64,000 bases of DNA from Calditrichia bacterium (GCA_020635015.1 JACKAP010000001.1:719189-783188); one strand, 5' to 3'. Counted from the stretch's first letter, positions 36,558-45,155 are shown. The notes: generated by a model from the sequence alone, not told the origin. Numbers and translations are program-made.

Positions 36558-36648
36558 GGTATATGGGTTTATGAGTTGATGGATTAATGGGAAAACCGAG
36601 ATTGAACTCATAAACCGATTTATCCCGAATCCCATCTACTCATATACC
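36558..36648. repeat. Inverted repeat between the structured RNA and nhaA
   Basis: GGTATATGGGTTTATGAGTTGATGG on the left is complementary to CCATCTACTCATATACC and ACTCATAAACC words on the right. It is another member of the GGGTTTATGAG/GGGTTGATGG word family. Confidence 0.8.
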
Positions 36649-36664
36649 TTCATTTTAGTTATCA

Positions 36665-36854
36665 AATACAAAAGCCAGCAATCCTTGTTTGTTAAGCAGG
36701 AATCGCTGGCTTACATCATGCTGGCAGCGGGCTTCTGCTGCCGTCGAGATTGTCTTCCAGAAAATAAAGTTGTGGGGCTGCGCTTCATTGTACCCCGTGC
36801 GGCTTTCGGTATCTCTTCCCATGTGAGAAATACCAACCGCCGCCTGAGCGATAT
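36665..36854 (-). ncRNA. Candidate structured non-coding RNA (~190 nt) with own promoter and terminator
   Basis: Read on the minus strand, the following elements appear in order: a 5-6 bp GCGGC/GCCGC stem enclosing a 9-bp GGUAUUUCU/AGAGAUACC hairpin with a GGUU/GAAA internal loop; a GGGG/CCCC hairpin; UCU-GGA-AGA; a 6-bp GGCAGC/GCUGCC hairpin; and finally a GCCAGCGAUUC/GGAUUGCUGGC hairpin followed by UUUUGUAUUU, a plausible intrinsic terminator. A strong promoter lies directly upstream. Short ORFs in the region lack a ribosome site and protein-like composition. It could be a free-standing RNA or a leader of nhaA (NhaA genes are known to carry cation-sensing riboswitches), but an inverted repeat lies between it and nhaA. 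It matches none of 6S, tmRNA, RNase P or SRP RNA by eye. Confidence 0.6.
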
Positions 36855-36859
36855 GGGCG

Positions 36860-36889
36860 ATTATACGGAAAAGTAGGGATATGTTGCAA
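36860..36889 (-). promoter_or_regulatory. Sigma-70-like promoter of the structured RNA
   Basis: On the minus strand, TTGCAA (36884-36889) is followed after 18 bases by a consensus TATAAT (36860-36865). Transcription would start near 36852-36854, immediately before the structured segment. Confidence 0.7.
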
Positions 36890-36939
36890 GCTTTTTGTGA
36901 AAAATATGCGGATGGGTAGATGGAGCGATAGAATTGAGG

Positions 36940-37012
36940 TTTTGAGCGTTTTTTCCTTTGTAGCGACACGATGCATCGTGTCGCTACAAAGGGAATAGCT
37001 ACTCAAATACAA
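36940..37012. repeat. TGTAGCGACAC hairpin repeat, copy 2 (perfect 36 bp palindrome)
   Basis: Bases 36956-36991 form a perfect palindrome: CTTTGTAGCGACACGATG followed by its reverse complement. Compared with the copy at 31855-31932, the inner base pairs differ (ACGATG for ACTATG) but pairing is kept, and the flanks match in inverted orientation. Confidence 0.9.
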
Positions 37013-37055
37013 TCAGTTAAATAGTATGCTCTGCGCGTCGTTTGGGCAGAACATA

Positions 37056-38699
37056 CTATTTAAGGTAGATCAGTTTTTTGACGGCGCTAAGCGACCCCGC
37101 TTCCAGCCGGTAGAGATAGATCCCGGAAGGAATGGTCGCTGCCGGCTTCCAGCTATAACGATGCGTCCCGGCGCTCTGGAATTCGTTTACGAGCACCGCC
37201 ACCGTCTCGCCAAGCAGATTGTACACCATCAGCTTTACCGGTCCACCCTGTGCCAGCGAATAGTCGATGTTCGTCTGCGGATTGAAGGGGTTGGGATAAT
37301 TCTGCGCCAATTCGAAGCGCAGCGGCGCGCCGTTCAGGTCGTCTTCGATCCCTACCGGGCTGTAAACCCGGAAAGCCGTGATGAGCTGGTCGAACTGCCC
37401 GTCCGGATTGACCACCCGCACGTTATAAAGACCGGCCGGCAGGGTGGAGGGGCTGTCACCGGTGATCGTAAATTCGTTCACTACCGTGAGGTTGCTCAAT
37501 GCAACCGTTCCGATCCCCGCCGTGGCGCCGGCCTGGAAATTGCCGCCGGTGATGGTGACCGCGACCGATGTGCCGACTTCGGCAGAATCCGGGTCGATCA
37601 GGAAAATGTGTGGCGGGAATTGATCGGTGATGGTCAGGCCGTTGACCACGGTGGCGAACTGCCCGTCGGGGTTGGTCAGGGTAACGTCATACTGCCCGGG
37701 GGGGAGGAACGGCACTTCAAAAATAGCGGTATTGGTGCTGATCACTGCCGAGGTGACTGAGTCGCCCACTGCCACCGTGGCGCCGTTGACGAAATTCAGC
37801 CCGGTGAGGGTTACCAGCTCGAACGGCGCGGAGGTAGAGGGATTGATAGCGGTAATCTGTGGCGCCGGCAGCGCATCGGACGTGACGCTGACATCATCGA
37901 TGAACCAGCCGCGGAAACCGTTATAGAGCTCATCCTCGGTATTGAAGCGGAAACGCAGGTAGGCCATGTTTCCCACAAAGGGCGTCAAGTCGAAGAGCTG
38001 CTCGATCCAGATCCCGGGCAGTCCCAGGCCGGCAGAGCTGTAGCTCTTCCAGGATTCCCCGTCGACATCGTTGAGGGGGTTGATCAGGCCGCGGCCGATG
38101 GGCAGGAAGGTCGTTCCATTGTCGAGGGAGATCTCCACGAACATCAGGTCGTATTGGTCCACATCGACGCCTTCGATCTCCCACCAGGTCTGAAAGCGCA
38201 GACTGGCCTGGGATACCCCGGTGAGGTCGATCGCCGGGCTGATCAGCGAGCCGGTCTGGGTGTCTGCCGAGGTACCGCCGTTCAGGGGAAACTGGGGAAT
38301 CGTATCCCACCCCGGACCGATGAAAGTACCGGTAGCCGTTTCCCCAAACCACCACATTCGCTGACCGCTGAAAGCGCCGGGCAGGTGGCCGTCATCCGGC
38401 AGATGCACCAGGGTGGGGTTGATGGTGGGATTGAGCACCTGGTAGTTTTGGGCATCGAGGATGCGATTGAACTGTCCGTCGGCAGTCCAGAGGGTGGTCG
38501 CCCCTTCAAAATCGTCGAAGAAAGGCAGCGGCACCACTTCCAGCGGCTGCGGCGGGATGAGATGGCGAGCGTCGGGAATCGGCCGCTCCGATGGATTGAT
38601 GCGCACACGTTCCTTCCCGGTTTGCGCAATTAACCAGCCGGTGCTGAAGAACAACAGCGTTAGCACCGCAACGCTCCAAACTGATACTTTATGCTTCAT
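37056..38699 (-). CDS. Secreted protein with IPT/TIG-like repeats and T9SS type A sorting domain
   Basis: The start is taken at the ATG at 38699 (GGAG 7 bases upstream); an in-frame ATG lies 4 codons earlier. The 547-residue protein has a signal peptide (~5-26). A jelly-roll/MAM-like domain (~55-275) contains LRFQTWWEIEGVDVDQYD and AYLRFRFNTEDELYNGFRGW. Two IPT/TIG-like Ig domains (~280-360 and 365-450) share the ITAINPSTSAPFELVTLTG pattern. The T9SS domain runs from QNYPNPFNPQTNIDYSL to KKLIYLK. It is a probable surface adhesin or binding protein; no catalytic motif is seen. Confidence 0.9.
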   Translation of the reverse strand: MKHKVSVWSVAVLTLLFFSTGWLIAQTGKERVRINPSERPIPDARHLIPPQPLEVVPLPFFDDFEGATTLWTADGQFNRILDAQNYQVLNPTINPTLVHLPDDGHLPGAFSGQRMWWFGETATGTFIGPGWDTIPQFPLNGGTSADTQTGSLISPAIDLTGVSQASLRFQTWWEIEGVDVDQYDLMFVEISLDNGTTFLPIGRGLINPLNDVDGESWKSYSSAGLGLPGIWIEQLFDLTPFVGNMAYLRFRFNTEDELYNGFRGWFIDDVSVTSDALPAPQITAINPSTSAPFELVTLTGLNFVNGATVAVGDSVTSAVISTNTAIFEVPFLPPGQYDVTLTNPDGQFATVVNGLTITDQFPPHIFLIDPDSAEVGTSVAVTITGGNFQAGATAGIGTVALSNLTVVNEFTITGDSPSTLPAGLYNVRVVNPDGQFDQLITAFRVYSPVGIEDDLNGAPLRFELAQNYPNPFNPQTNIDYSLAQGGPVKLMVYNLLGETVAVLVNEFQSAGTHRYSWKPAATIPSGIYLYRLEAGSLSAVKKLIYLK

Positions 38700-38923
38700 G
38701 GATTTCTCCATTCTTGGGTTTATGAAACATAAAACACCGCAGAATTAATTTTGCGTAAATCCAGTGGGAATATTAGCTAAGAAAAAAAATGTCGCCTGTG
38801 TCATGCATCAAGTTTTGGAAGACTGTTTGGGTTTTAATTCCGATTTCAGGATTTTGAAAAGCGTTTTTTTATCCACTGATTTTCACTGATTTTCACTGAT
38901 TTCTCATGCTGTAAACAGGTGCC

Positions 38924-39039
38924 GTCATTGCGAGCCGCGTCTTTTGCGGCGTGGCAATCTCCCGCGGGCGCTCCCAACGTAACTGCAGATGGGTGCACCA
39001 TGCAGGAGATTGCTTCGGCAAAAAGCGCCTCGCAATGAC
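38924..39039. repeat. ~117 bp repeat element with inverted ends, copy 2
   Basis: The ends are GTCATTGCGAG and CTCGCAATGAC. The reverse complement aligns along its whole length with 4684-4800. The remaining part of this 423-base gap holds tandem ATTTTCACTG words and no gene. Confidence 0.85.
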
Positions 39040-39122
39040 AGCTATCATTACATTGCGGAGCATAGGCGTATTACATCAGTTAGTAAAATATACTTATCCG
39101 TGTAATCCGTGGACTGAGCAGT

Positions 39123-41282
39123 TCAGCGCAGTAACAACATTTTGCGGGCTTCGATCGTACTGGCGCCGTCGATAAACCTCGCTTCGATCCGGTAGAAATA
39201 CATGCCGCTGCTCACCACCCGGCCGGCATTATCCCGCCCATTCCACTGCACCTGGTAGCTCCCGCCCCGCTGCCGGGCATCGACCAGGCCGGCTACTTTT
39301 TTCCCTTGCAGATCATAAATTGCCAACGATACATCACTGACAACTGACAACTGATAACTGATCACTGTTGTCGGATTAAACGGATTGGGATAATTCTGCC
39401 CAAGCACCAGGGTGCGCGGCAGCTGCGGTGCTTCCGGCATTGGGAGCGCCGTCAGCAGCGCATCATTACGCAAAATCGTTCCCCCCTCACCGACAGCGAT
39501 CGCGCTGTTGTTGCCGGCAAAAGCGCAGTCGTGCAAATCCTGAGCGGTCACCGCCTCCGAAAGGGTCCAGGAAAGACCGGCATCTTCTGTTTGCAACAGC
39601 AGTCCCCCCTCACCGGCGATGATTCCCCGCAGGGTATCCTGGAAGACGATCGCGTTGAGATTCCGGGCGGTGCCACTGCTCACCGACTGCCAATTGTCTC
39701 CCCGGTCGCTGCTGCGCAGGATGGTGCCGTTGCTGCCCACGGCAAAGCGGATACGGGTCTTGATAGGCAGAAAACATGCCGACAGCAGGTCTTCGCTGCT
39801 GCCGCTGTATTGTGCTGTCCAGGTGAGGCCATGGTCTTCACTGAGCAGGATGGTGCCGCCAGCGCCCACCACAAAAGCGTCATCTTCATTGATCAGCACC
39901 GCGCCGTTCAGCGCTTCGGTGGTCGCCGGCGTCAGGCTGGTCCAGCTAACCCCGCCGTCATCGCTTTGTAACATGGTGCCATCTAAGCCCACCGCCATGC
40001 CGGCCGTGCCGCTATTGAGGAAGGCGACGGCATTGAGATGGCGGGTGGTGATGCCGGGAAGCGGCTGCCAGGTTTGGGCGGTATCATCGCTGAAGAACAT
40101 TTGTCCGTGGGCCCCCACTGCCACCGCCTGATAATTTTCAGCGATGGCGACATCACGCAGGTGGGCGTCGGCTGCAATTGTGGTGCTGTTCCAATTCCCG
40201 CCGCTATCGGTGGAGCGGAACACCCGCCCGTGATCGCCCACTGCCAGGGCGATATTCTGTTGTAGAGACAGCCCAAAGAGCATATTTCGTTCACCCGCCG
40301 CCAGTGATTCCCATTGATTTCCGCCGTCGGAGGTGCGGTAGAGCACCCCGTCCTTTCCGGCGGCGAACAGGCACATCGGATCGATGCAGTAGCAGCTCGC
40401 CAGGGGCCGCTCGCAGGCGGCGGTAGCGGCCATCCAGCTTTGCCCTCCGTCACCGGATTTCAGCACGGTTCCCTCTGCCCCTACCGCCGAGCCGTATTGC
40501 GCATCCAGGAAATAGACGCTATTGAGATGGGGCGTGCCCGGTGGTACCGGCAGATTAACCCAGCTTTCCCCCCCGTCACTGCTGCGTAGGATGGTGCCGA
40601 ATGCGCCCACCGCGATGCCGTTATCCGCATCCAGGAACTGGATACCGTAGAGATGTACCGCGCTGAGCAGGGCGGGGTACTGCTGCCAGGAACTGCCGCC
40701 GTCGAGGGTGCGCAACAGGGTGGCGCCGGTCTGCGCATTGCCTTCGCCTACGACAAAGCCGCGGCTGGAGGTGACGAAAAAAACATCGTGAAGATCGAAC
40801 TGGCGGGGCGGAGTCTGGAGAAGCCAGGTAGCTCCGCCGTCAAAGGTGTGCAGGATGGTGCCGCCGGCACCCACCACCGTGCCGGTATCGGGATGGCTGA
40901 AATGGCAGGCCAACAGATCGGCGCTGCTGTTACTGGTTTGTTGGATCCAGGATTCGCCTCCGTCAGCGGTGAAAAGGATCGTTCCGTCGTCTCCCACCGC
41001 ATAACCGGTTTGTTGGTCAAAAAAGTAGATCGCATTGAGATCGCCGCTGATTCCCGCAGTGCGGAAGCGGATGTCCCAGCTTACCCCGCCGTCGCTGGTG
41101 CGCATGACCGTTCCGGCATCGCCTACTGCCAGAAAATGAGCGGCGTCGAATACCTGCATATCATTCAATGAATTCCCCTGTGGTAGCGGATTCTGCCAGA
41201 CCCAGTGTTCCTGCGAAAAACCGTGCACGCCAAGGCATACCCACAGCGCGAGCAGCGCTAAAATAGCTCCGGAAGTACGCAT
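39123..41282 (-). CDS. Ycf48-like beta-propeller protein with T9SS type A sorting domain
   Basis: The 719-residue protein has a signal peptide (1-22, ending VHGFSQ). Some 13 repeats of about 42 residues follow the pattern GTILRSSDGGESW-LNSVYFLD-GSAVG, which is the Ycf48/HCF136 (BNR-like) propeller repeat. The C-terminus has QNYPNPFNPTTVISYQL to ARKMLLLR, a T9SS sorting domain. In cyanobacteria Ycf48 assists photosystem II, but in FCB bacteria such proteins are abundant secreted propellers of unknown role. AAGGAGG lies 7 bases before the ATG. Confidence 0.92.
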   Translation of the reverse strand: MRTSGAILALLALWVCLGVHGFSQEHWVWQNPLPQGNSLNDMQVFDAAHFLAVGDAGTVMRTSDGGVSWDIRFRTAGISGDLNAIYFFDQQTGYAVGDDGTILFTADGGESWIQQTSNSSADLLACHFSHPDTGTVVGAGGTILHTFDGGATWLLQTPPRQFDLHDVFFVTSSRGFVVGEGNAQTGATLLRTLDGGSSWQQYPALLSAVHLYGIQFLDADNGIAVGAFGTILRSSDGGESWVNLPVPPGTPHLNSVYFLDAQYGSAVGAEGTVLKSGDGGQSWMAATAACERPLASCYCIDPMCLFAAGKDGVLYRTSDGGNQWESLAAGERNMLFGLSLQQNIALAVGDHGRVFRSTDSGGNWNSTTIAADAHLRDVAIAENYQAVAVGAHGQMFFSDDTAQTWQPLPGITTRHLNAVAFLNSGTAGMAVGLDGTMLQSDDGGVSWTSLTPATTEALNGAVLINEDDAFVVGAGGTILLSEDHGLTWTAQYSGSSEDLLSACFLPIKTRIRFAVGSNGTILRSSDRGDNWQSVSSGTARNLNAIVFQDTLRGIIAGEGGLLLQTEDAGLSWTLSEAVTAQDLHDCAFAGNNSAIAVGEGGTILRNDALLTALPMPEAPQLPRTLVLGQNYPNPFNPTTVISYQLSVVSDVSLAIYDLQGKKVAGLVDARQRGGSYQVQWNGRDNAGRVVSSGMYFYRIEARFIDGASTIEARKMLLLR

Positions 41283-41296
41283 GATGAACCCTCCTT

Positions 41297-41520
41297 CTCA
41301 AACCGGATGAAAGGAGGGAGAAAACCCGTTACGGGCTGACGGCAAAACCTCTCGGCTTTACCTGAAGATGCAGCAACCGTGAGAAATGTGGTACGAAGAT
41401 TCGTGCGGAATAAGCTTCCGAATACGGAAAGGTGTCATTGAGCTTTGATCGTATGAACGTTTCTGGATAGCGCAGCGCCGATAACATTCTCCCTCCGGCA
41501 ATGTCTGGCCGGTGTAGCCG
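41297..41520 (-). promoter_or_regulatory. Candidate structured leader of the Ycf48-like gene
   Basis: On the minus strand the segment between 41520 and 41297 can form several hairpins. These are UUCCG-UAUU-CGGAA, ACGAA-UC-UUCGU, a 9-bp GGUAAAGCC-GAGA-GGUUUUGCC with a GNRA tetraloop, and a short CCCG-UAA-CGGG followed by UUUU just before the Shine-Dalgarno. I cannot assign it to a riboswitch class. A regulatory leader is inference. Confidence 0.35.
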
Positions 41521-41772
41521 GTCAGGTGATTTATACACTTGTATATGGGTGAATGGGTTTATGAGGAAAATGGTTTCGCGGGCAAACCCATCGACCCTTT
41601 TACGTTTTGTCAATCGGCTGCGATGTTACTTGAAAAAATGTACGGAATAAATCGGCGCGATGCCATCTATTTGGCGGAAAGATGCCGATTGGGGGGGCGG
41701 TGAGCACGGTGCTGGGGAAGCGGTTTGTGACGGCTTATCTGGATTATTTGGGCACTTGATGGCACACAGCTT

Positions 41773-41995
41773 TCTTGGCGCGGCTAAATGGTAAATGCTT
41801 ATTGCTCAGTGGTCAATGCTCATTGTAAAACAATTTGGTTCACCATAAAATTTTGTTTTTTTAGCAAAGTTTTATAGCGCAAATTATTCCCCGTCTTGGA
41901 GAAGGCGGGGAATAGTATGATAATTGACAATTACCATTGAGCAATGAGCATTCAGCATTTACCATTTGATTGCGGCCATAGGCCGCGTCAAGAAA
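41773..41995. repeat. ~220 bp element with inverted ends built of AAATGGTAAATGC words
   Basis: The left end TCTTGGCGCGGC plus AAATGGTAAATGC is inverted relative to the right end GCATTTACCATTTG plus GGCCGCGTCAAGA. The centre has an A/T stretch and a CCCCGTC/GGCGGGG hairpin (41889-41912). A related right half occurs at 4905-5020. The rest of the 736-base gap, apart from the leader above, shows only GGGTGAATGGGTTTATGAGG words. Confidence 0.75.
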
Positions 41996-42018
41996 TCTGC
42001 GTGCAATTCATTTCCTAA

Positions 42019-44220
42019 TCAACGCATCAGCAGCATCTTGCGGGTTTGGGTATGCGCTCCGCTGACCAGGCGATAGAGGTACATCCCGCTGGCCACCCGC
42101 TGGCCGTTATCGTTGGTTGCATCCCACACCACCTGATAAGTCCCGGCATTTCGGTATCCAGATAGCAGGGTTTTGACCAGCCGGCCGGTGTTGTCATAAA
42201 TCCGCAGTACCGAATGGCCCGCTTCCGGAAGTGCAAAGCGGATGGTGGTGCTGGGGTTGAAGGGGTTGGGGTAGTTCTGAGCCAATTCGAACTGCGCCGG
42301 CAGTTCGGCGGGCAGGTCGCTGCTGTTTGCTTTGGCCAAAGCGATGTCGATCTGCGCCAGCAGGGCTGCGGCGCCATCCAGCAGCGGCTGAGCCTGCTCG
42401 GCTGTCAGGATGCCGTTGGCTACAAAGTTGTTGACCTGATTCATGAATGCCTGCACCTTGCTGCGGGCGGCGTTGTAATTGCCTTTGTCATATTGCTTCA
42501 GCATCGATTTCAGATGGTTATGCAGCGCCCTGGCCTGGCCGCTGTTTAGTGCGCCGTCGTAAAGCAACTGATCGATCAGCGCATCCAGCGCCGCGACAAT
42601 CGCTTCCGGCGAATTGCAGGCGGTGGGAGCGGTAAACAGTGCGCTGGCGCTGTAGCTGCAGCCGGGATCATCGGCAAAGGAGGCGCTCACATCCACCGCC
42701 AGGCCGTCCGCGGTCAGGCCGCTGAGGGTGACGGTCTGGGGACTGCCGCTGGCCGGGAAGTGCTGTCCGTTCACGATTAAATCGCCGCCCGGCGCGTTTG
42801 CGTAACTGACCGTCACCTCCTGGGTATAGCTGTTGCTGAAGGGATCGCAGGCGCTCTGGCTGCCGGCAGTGACGCTGGTGATGGCGCAGGCCGGCGGGGT
42901 GCCGCTCACCGTCACCGTCAGCACATTGGTAGCGCCATCGAAGCTGAACAGCACCTCGCTGCAGCTTTCGTACACCGTGAACGGAATGTTGGCACCGTCG
43001 GGAACGCCGTCGGCGCCATAGTTCTCGTCCCAGCTTTCATTTACTGCCGCTTTAACCTCATAATTCCCCGTCGGGATTTTGTCGGTGGAAAAAGTATAGG
43101 TGCCGTCGCCATCCGGATCCTGCAGCCAGGTGCGCAGGCAGGAAGGATCCCAGTCACTGGCGCAACCGATTTCGGTCTGGTAGCTGCCCGGGGCAGTGAC
43201 GATGCGGGAATTCACATTGTCGGTGACCCAATGGGTGGCATGATCGTAATAAAATTTGACGGCCGTGGGCGCTCCCAGGTTCAGGGCGATATTTGGCCCA
43301 CTCTGCTGGGCGTTGGCGCCGTAATTTTCGTCCCAGCTGTCGTTGAGCGCTGCCTTGTATTCCCAACTGCCGGCCGGAATATTGAACGTACCCTGCCAGA
43401 CATTGTCATCCCCATCGAAAGACAGGTGGGTGGCGGCGCATTCCGGCTGCCAGTCGCCGGAACAGCCCACTTCGCTCTGGAAGTTGCCCGGAATGGTCAC
43501 CGAGCCCGGCTGTGCCACTGCGCCGGCGGCGGAGACCGTCAGAAGGTGGGTGGTCGAATTAAATTCAAAGTACATCGTTGCGCAGTCGCTCGGCACCGTA
43601 AACGGGATATTCGGGCCGCTCGGCACGCCGCCGGCGCCGTAATTCTCGTCCCAGCTTTCATTGATCGTCGCTTTCACCTCGTAATTCCCAGCCGGAATCC
43701 CGGCGATGTCGGCGCTAAAGATCCCGTCACCGTCCGGATCCTGCAGCCAGGAGCGCAGGCAGGAAGGATCCCAATCGCCGGCGCATCCGATTGCGGTCTG
43801 ATAGCTGCCCGGGGCGGTGACGATCAGGGAGTTGATGTTGTCGGTGATCCAGTGGGTCTTGTGATCATAATAGAACTTCACCGCGGTTTCCTGGGCGAGG
43901 TTCAGAGCGATGTTCGGCCCGCTTTGCACACCGCCGGCACCATAGTTTTCGTCCCAACTGTCATTCAGCGTGGCTTTATACTCCCACGAGCCGGCCGGGA
44001 TTATGAGCGTTGCCTGCCAGACATCATCGCCGGCATCATAGGTCATGTGGGTCACGGCACATTCCGACTGCCAGTCACCGGCACACCCCAACTCCGACTG
44101 GAAACTGCCGACAAGGGTGACGCTCGTCGGCTGGGCCAGCAGTATCGCATTACCCCAAAACCATCCCATCAGGCTGATCGTGACAAGCAGCCTGAATCTG
44201 TTTGTCGTATCATGCTTCAT
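42019..44220 (-). CDS. Secreted starch-binding protein: four X25 modules, FIMAH-like domain, T9SS sorting domain
   Basis: The ATG at 44220 has GAGGAG 8 bases upstream. The 733-residue protein has a signal peptide (~1-29). Four tandem ~98-residue modules are of the pullulanase X25 type, each with a SWDENYG signature, arranged A-B-A-B (A: WEYKA-LNDSWDENYG; B: YEVKA-NESWDENYG). An Ig-like segment (~470-560) and a helical FIMAH-like domain (~565-640) follow. The T9SS domain runs from QNYPNPFNPSTTIRFAL to RKMLLMR. X25 modules bind starch or pullulan. No glycosidase domain is present, so this is probably a surface glycan-binding protein working with the GH13 enzyme. Confidence 0.9.
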   Translation of the reverse strand: MKHDTTNRFRLLVTISLMGWFWGNAILLAQPTSVTLVGSFQSELGCAGDWQSECAVTHMTYDAGDDVWQATLIIPAGSWEYKATLNDSWDENYGAGGVQSGPNIALNLAQETAVKFYYDHKTHWITDNINSLIVTAPGSYQTAIGCAGDWDPSCLRSWLQDPDGDGIFSADIAGIPAGNYEVKATINESWDENYGAGGVPSGPNIPFTVPSDCATMYFEFNSTTHLLTVSAAGAVAQPGSVTIPGNFQSEVGCSGDWQPECAATHLSFDGDDNVWQGTFNIPAGSWEYKAALNDSWDENYGANAQQSGPNIALNLGAPTAVKFYYDHATHWVTDNVNSRIVTAPGSYQTEIGCASDWDPSCLRTWLQDPDGDGTYTFSTDKIPTGNYEVKAAVNESWDENYGADGVPDGANIPFTVYESCSEVLFSFDGATNVLTVTVSGTPPACAITSVTAGSQSACDPFSNSYTQEVTVSYANAPGGDLIVNGQHFPASGSPQTVTLSGLTADGLAVDVSASFADDPGCSYSASALFTAPTACNSPEAIVAALDALIDQLLYDGALNSGQARALHNHLKSMLKQYDKGNYNAARSKVQAFMNQVNNFVANGILTAEQAQPLLDGAAALLAQIDIALAKANSSDLPAELPAQFELAQNYPNPFNPSTTIRFALPEAGHSVLRIYDNTGRLVKTLLSGYRNAGTYQVVWDATNDNGQRVASGMYLYRLVSGAHTQTRKMLLMR

Positions 44221-44457
44221 GGAACCGTCTCCTCTTTTTTTTAAAAATATTAGCATGATGCAAAAAAAATTGCAAGATAAATTTGCTGTTTTTATTTAAA
44301 TTAGCACGTGAGTTAAGTCGCTTTTTGCGTCAATCGAAACTTTATTTCAGTCGCCTGGTATCCTAACTTGCAGCGTCAATCCGGTTGTGCAATAACCCCC
44401 AATTCGTATGATTGGATTGAGGGATATCCCACGATCGAGAACTAAAAAACGGTTTGG

Positions 44458-44486
44458 TTGATATTCGGAAATGCTTTGCTTAAATT
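44458..44486 (+). promoter_or_regulatory. Candidate promoter upstream of the Kbp-like gene
   Basis: TTGATA (44458-44463) and TAAATT (44481-44486) are spaced by 17 bases, about 165 bases before the ATG. Nothing else is recognisable in the 431-base gap. Confidence 0.3.
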
Positions 44487-44651
44487 GTTCCACCCCTGGA
44501 TTTTAAGGGTATTTACGGTAAGCGTGGTTGGCACCGGAATGTGCCTTTACAAGTTTGGCATCGGTTTTGAGTACATCTGAGCGGATACATGTTCACAGGA
44601 AAGTGTTAATTCAGTGCTTCGGTTAAAATTCATAAAATGTGAGGTAATGAT

Positions 44652-45098
44652 ATGGGTTTTTTTGATTTCTTAGTCGATTATGGAAAAGATCTCTTTGGTA
44701 TGGGCGGCAACGAGGCGGAAGAGATCCAGAAGATGCTGACGACGGAGTTGGGCAGCAACATCAGCGATCTGCAGGTGACCTTCGAAGACGGGGTGGTCAA
44801 TCTGAGCGGGAAATGCGATTCCCAGGCCACCAAGGAAAAAGCGGTGCTGCTGGCCGGCAATATCAAAGGGGTCAAGCAGGTGAGTGGCGACAAGCTGGAA
44901 ACCCCGCCGGTGAAAAAGGCGGATGAAACGGTGTTTTATACCATCCAGCGTGGCGACACCCTCTCTAAGATCGCCAAAAAATATTATGGCAATGCCATGA
45001 AGTATCCGGTGCTCTTTGAAGCCAACCGGGAAGTGATTAAGGATCCCGACCTGATCTATCCCAACCAGGTCATCCGCATCCCCAAGCTACCGGAATAA
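44652..45098 (+). CDS. kbp: BON-LysM protein Kbp (YgaU-like potassium-binding protein)
   Basis: The 148-residue protein matches E. coli Kbp (YgaU) in length and order. It has an N-terminal amphipathic start (MGFFDFLVDYGKDLF), a BON domain (~25-88, DLQVTFEDGVVNLSGKC) and a LysM domain (~95-146, YTIQRGDTLSKIAKKYYG, YPNQVIRIP). Kbp is a cytoplasmic K+ sensor induced by osmotic stress. GAGGT is 6 bases before the ATG. A hairpin terminator follows. Confidence 0.94.
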   Translation: MGFFDFLVDYGKDLFGMGGNEAEEIQKMLTTELGSNISDLQVTFEDGVVNLSGKCDSQATKEKAVLLAGNIKGVKQVSGDKLETPPVKKADETVFYTIQRGDTLSKIAKKYYGNAMKYPVLFEANREVIKDPDLIYPNQVIRIPKLPE

Positions 45099-45124
45099 GG
45101 CTCGACTACCATATTTTTTGTGAT

Positions 45125-45155
45125 GAAGGGAAGCCTCGGCTTCCCTTCGTTATTT
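45125..45155 (+). terminator. Intrinsic terminator of the Kbp-like gene
   Basis: The 11-bp stem GAAGGGAAGCC/GGCTTCCCTTC with a TC loop (45125-45148) is followed by GTTATTT, 26 bases after the stop codon. Confidence 0.65.

Noticed and set aside
36665..36854. 6S RNA
   Set aside because: 6S should be one long hairpin with a central bubble and paired ends; this segment folds as several separate hairpins ending in a terminator.
36655..36969. 104-residue minus-strand ORF over the structured RNA
   Set aside because: No ribosome site and no protein-like pattern; its start lies upstream of the predicted promoter, and the region is better explained by RNA structure.
41297..41540. Known riboswitch (c-di-GMP-I, SAM, cobalamin)
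   Set aside because: Only short words such as GGCAAAACC resemble consensus parts; the required paired order is missing by eye.
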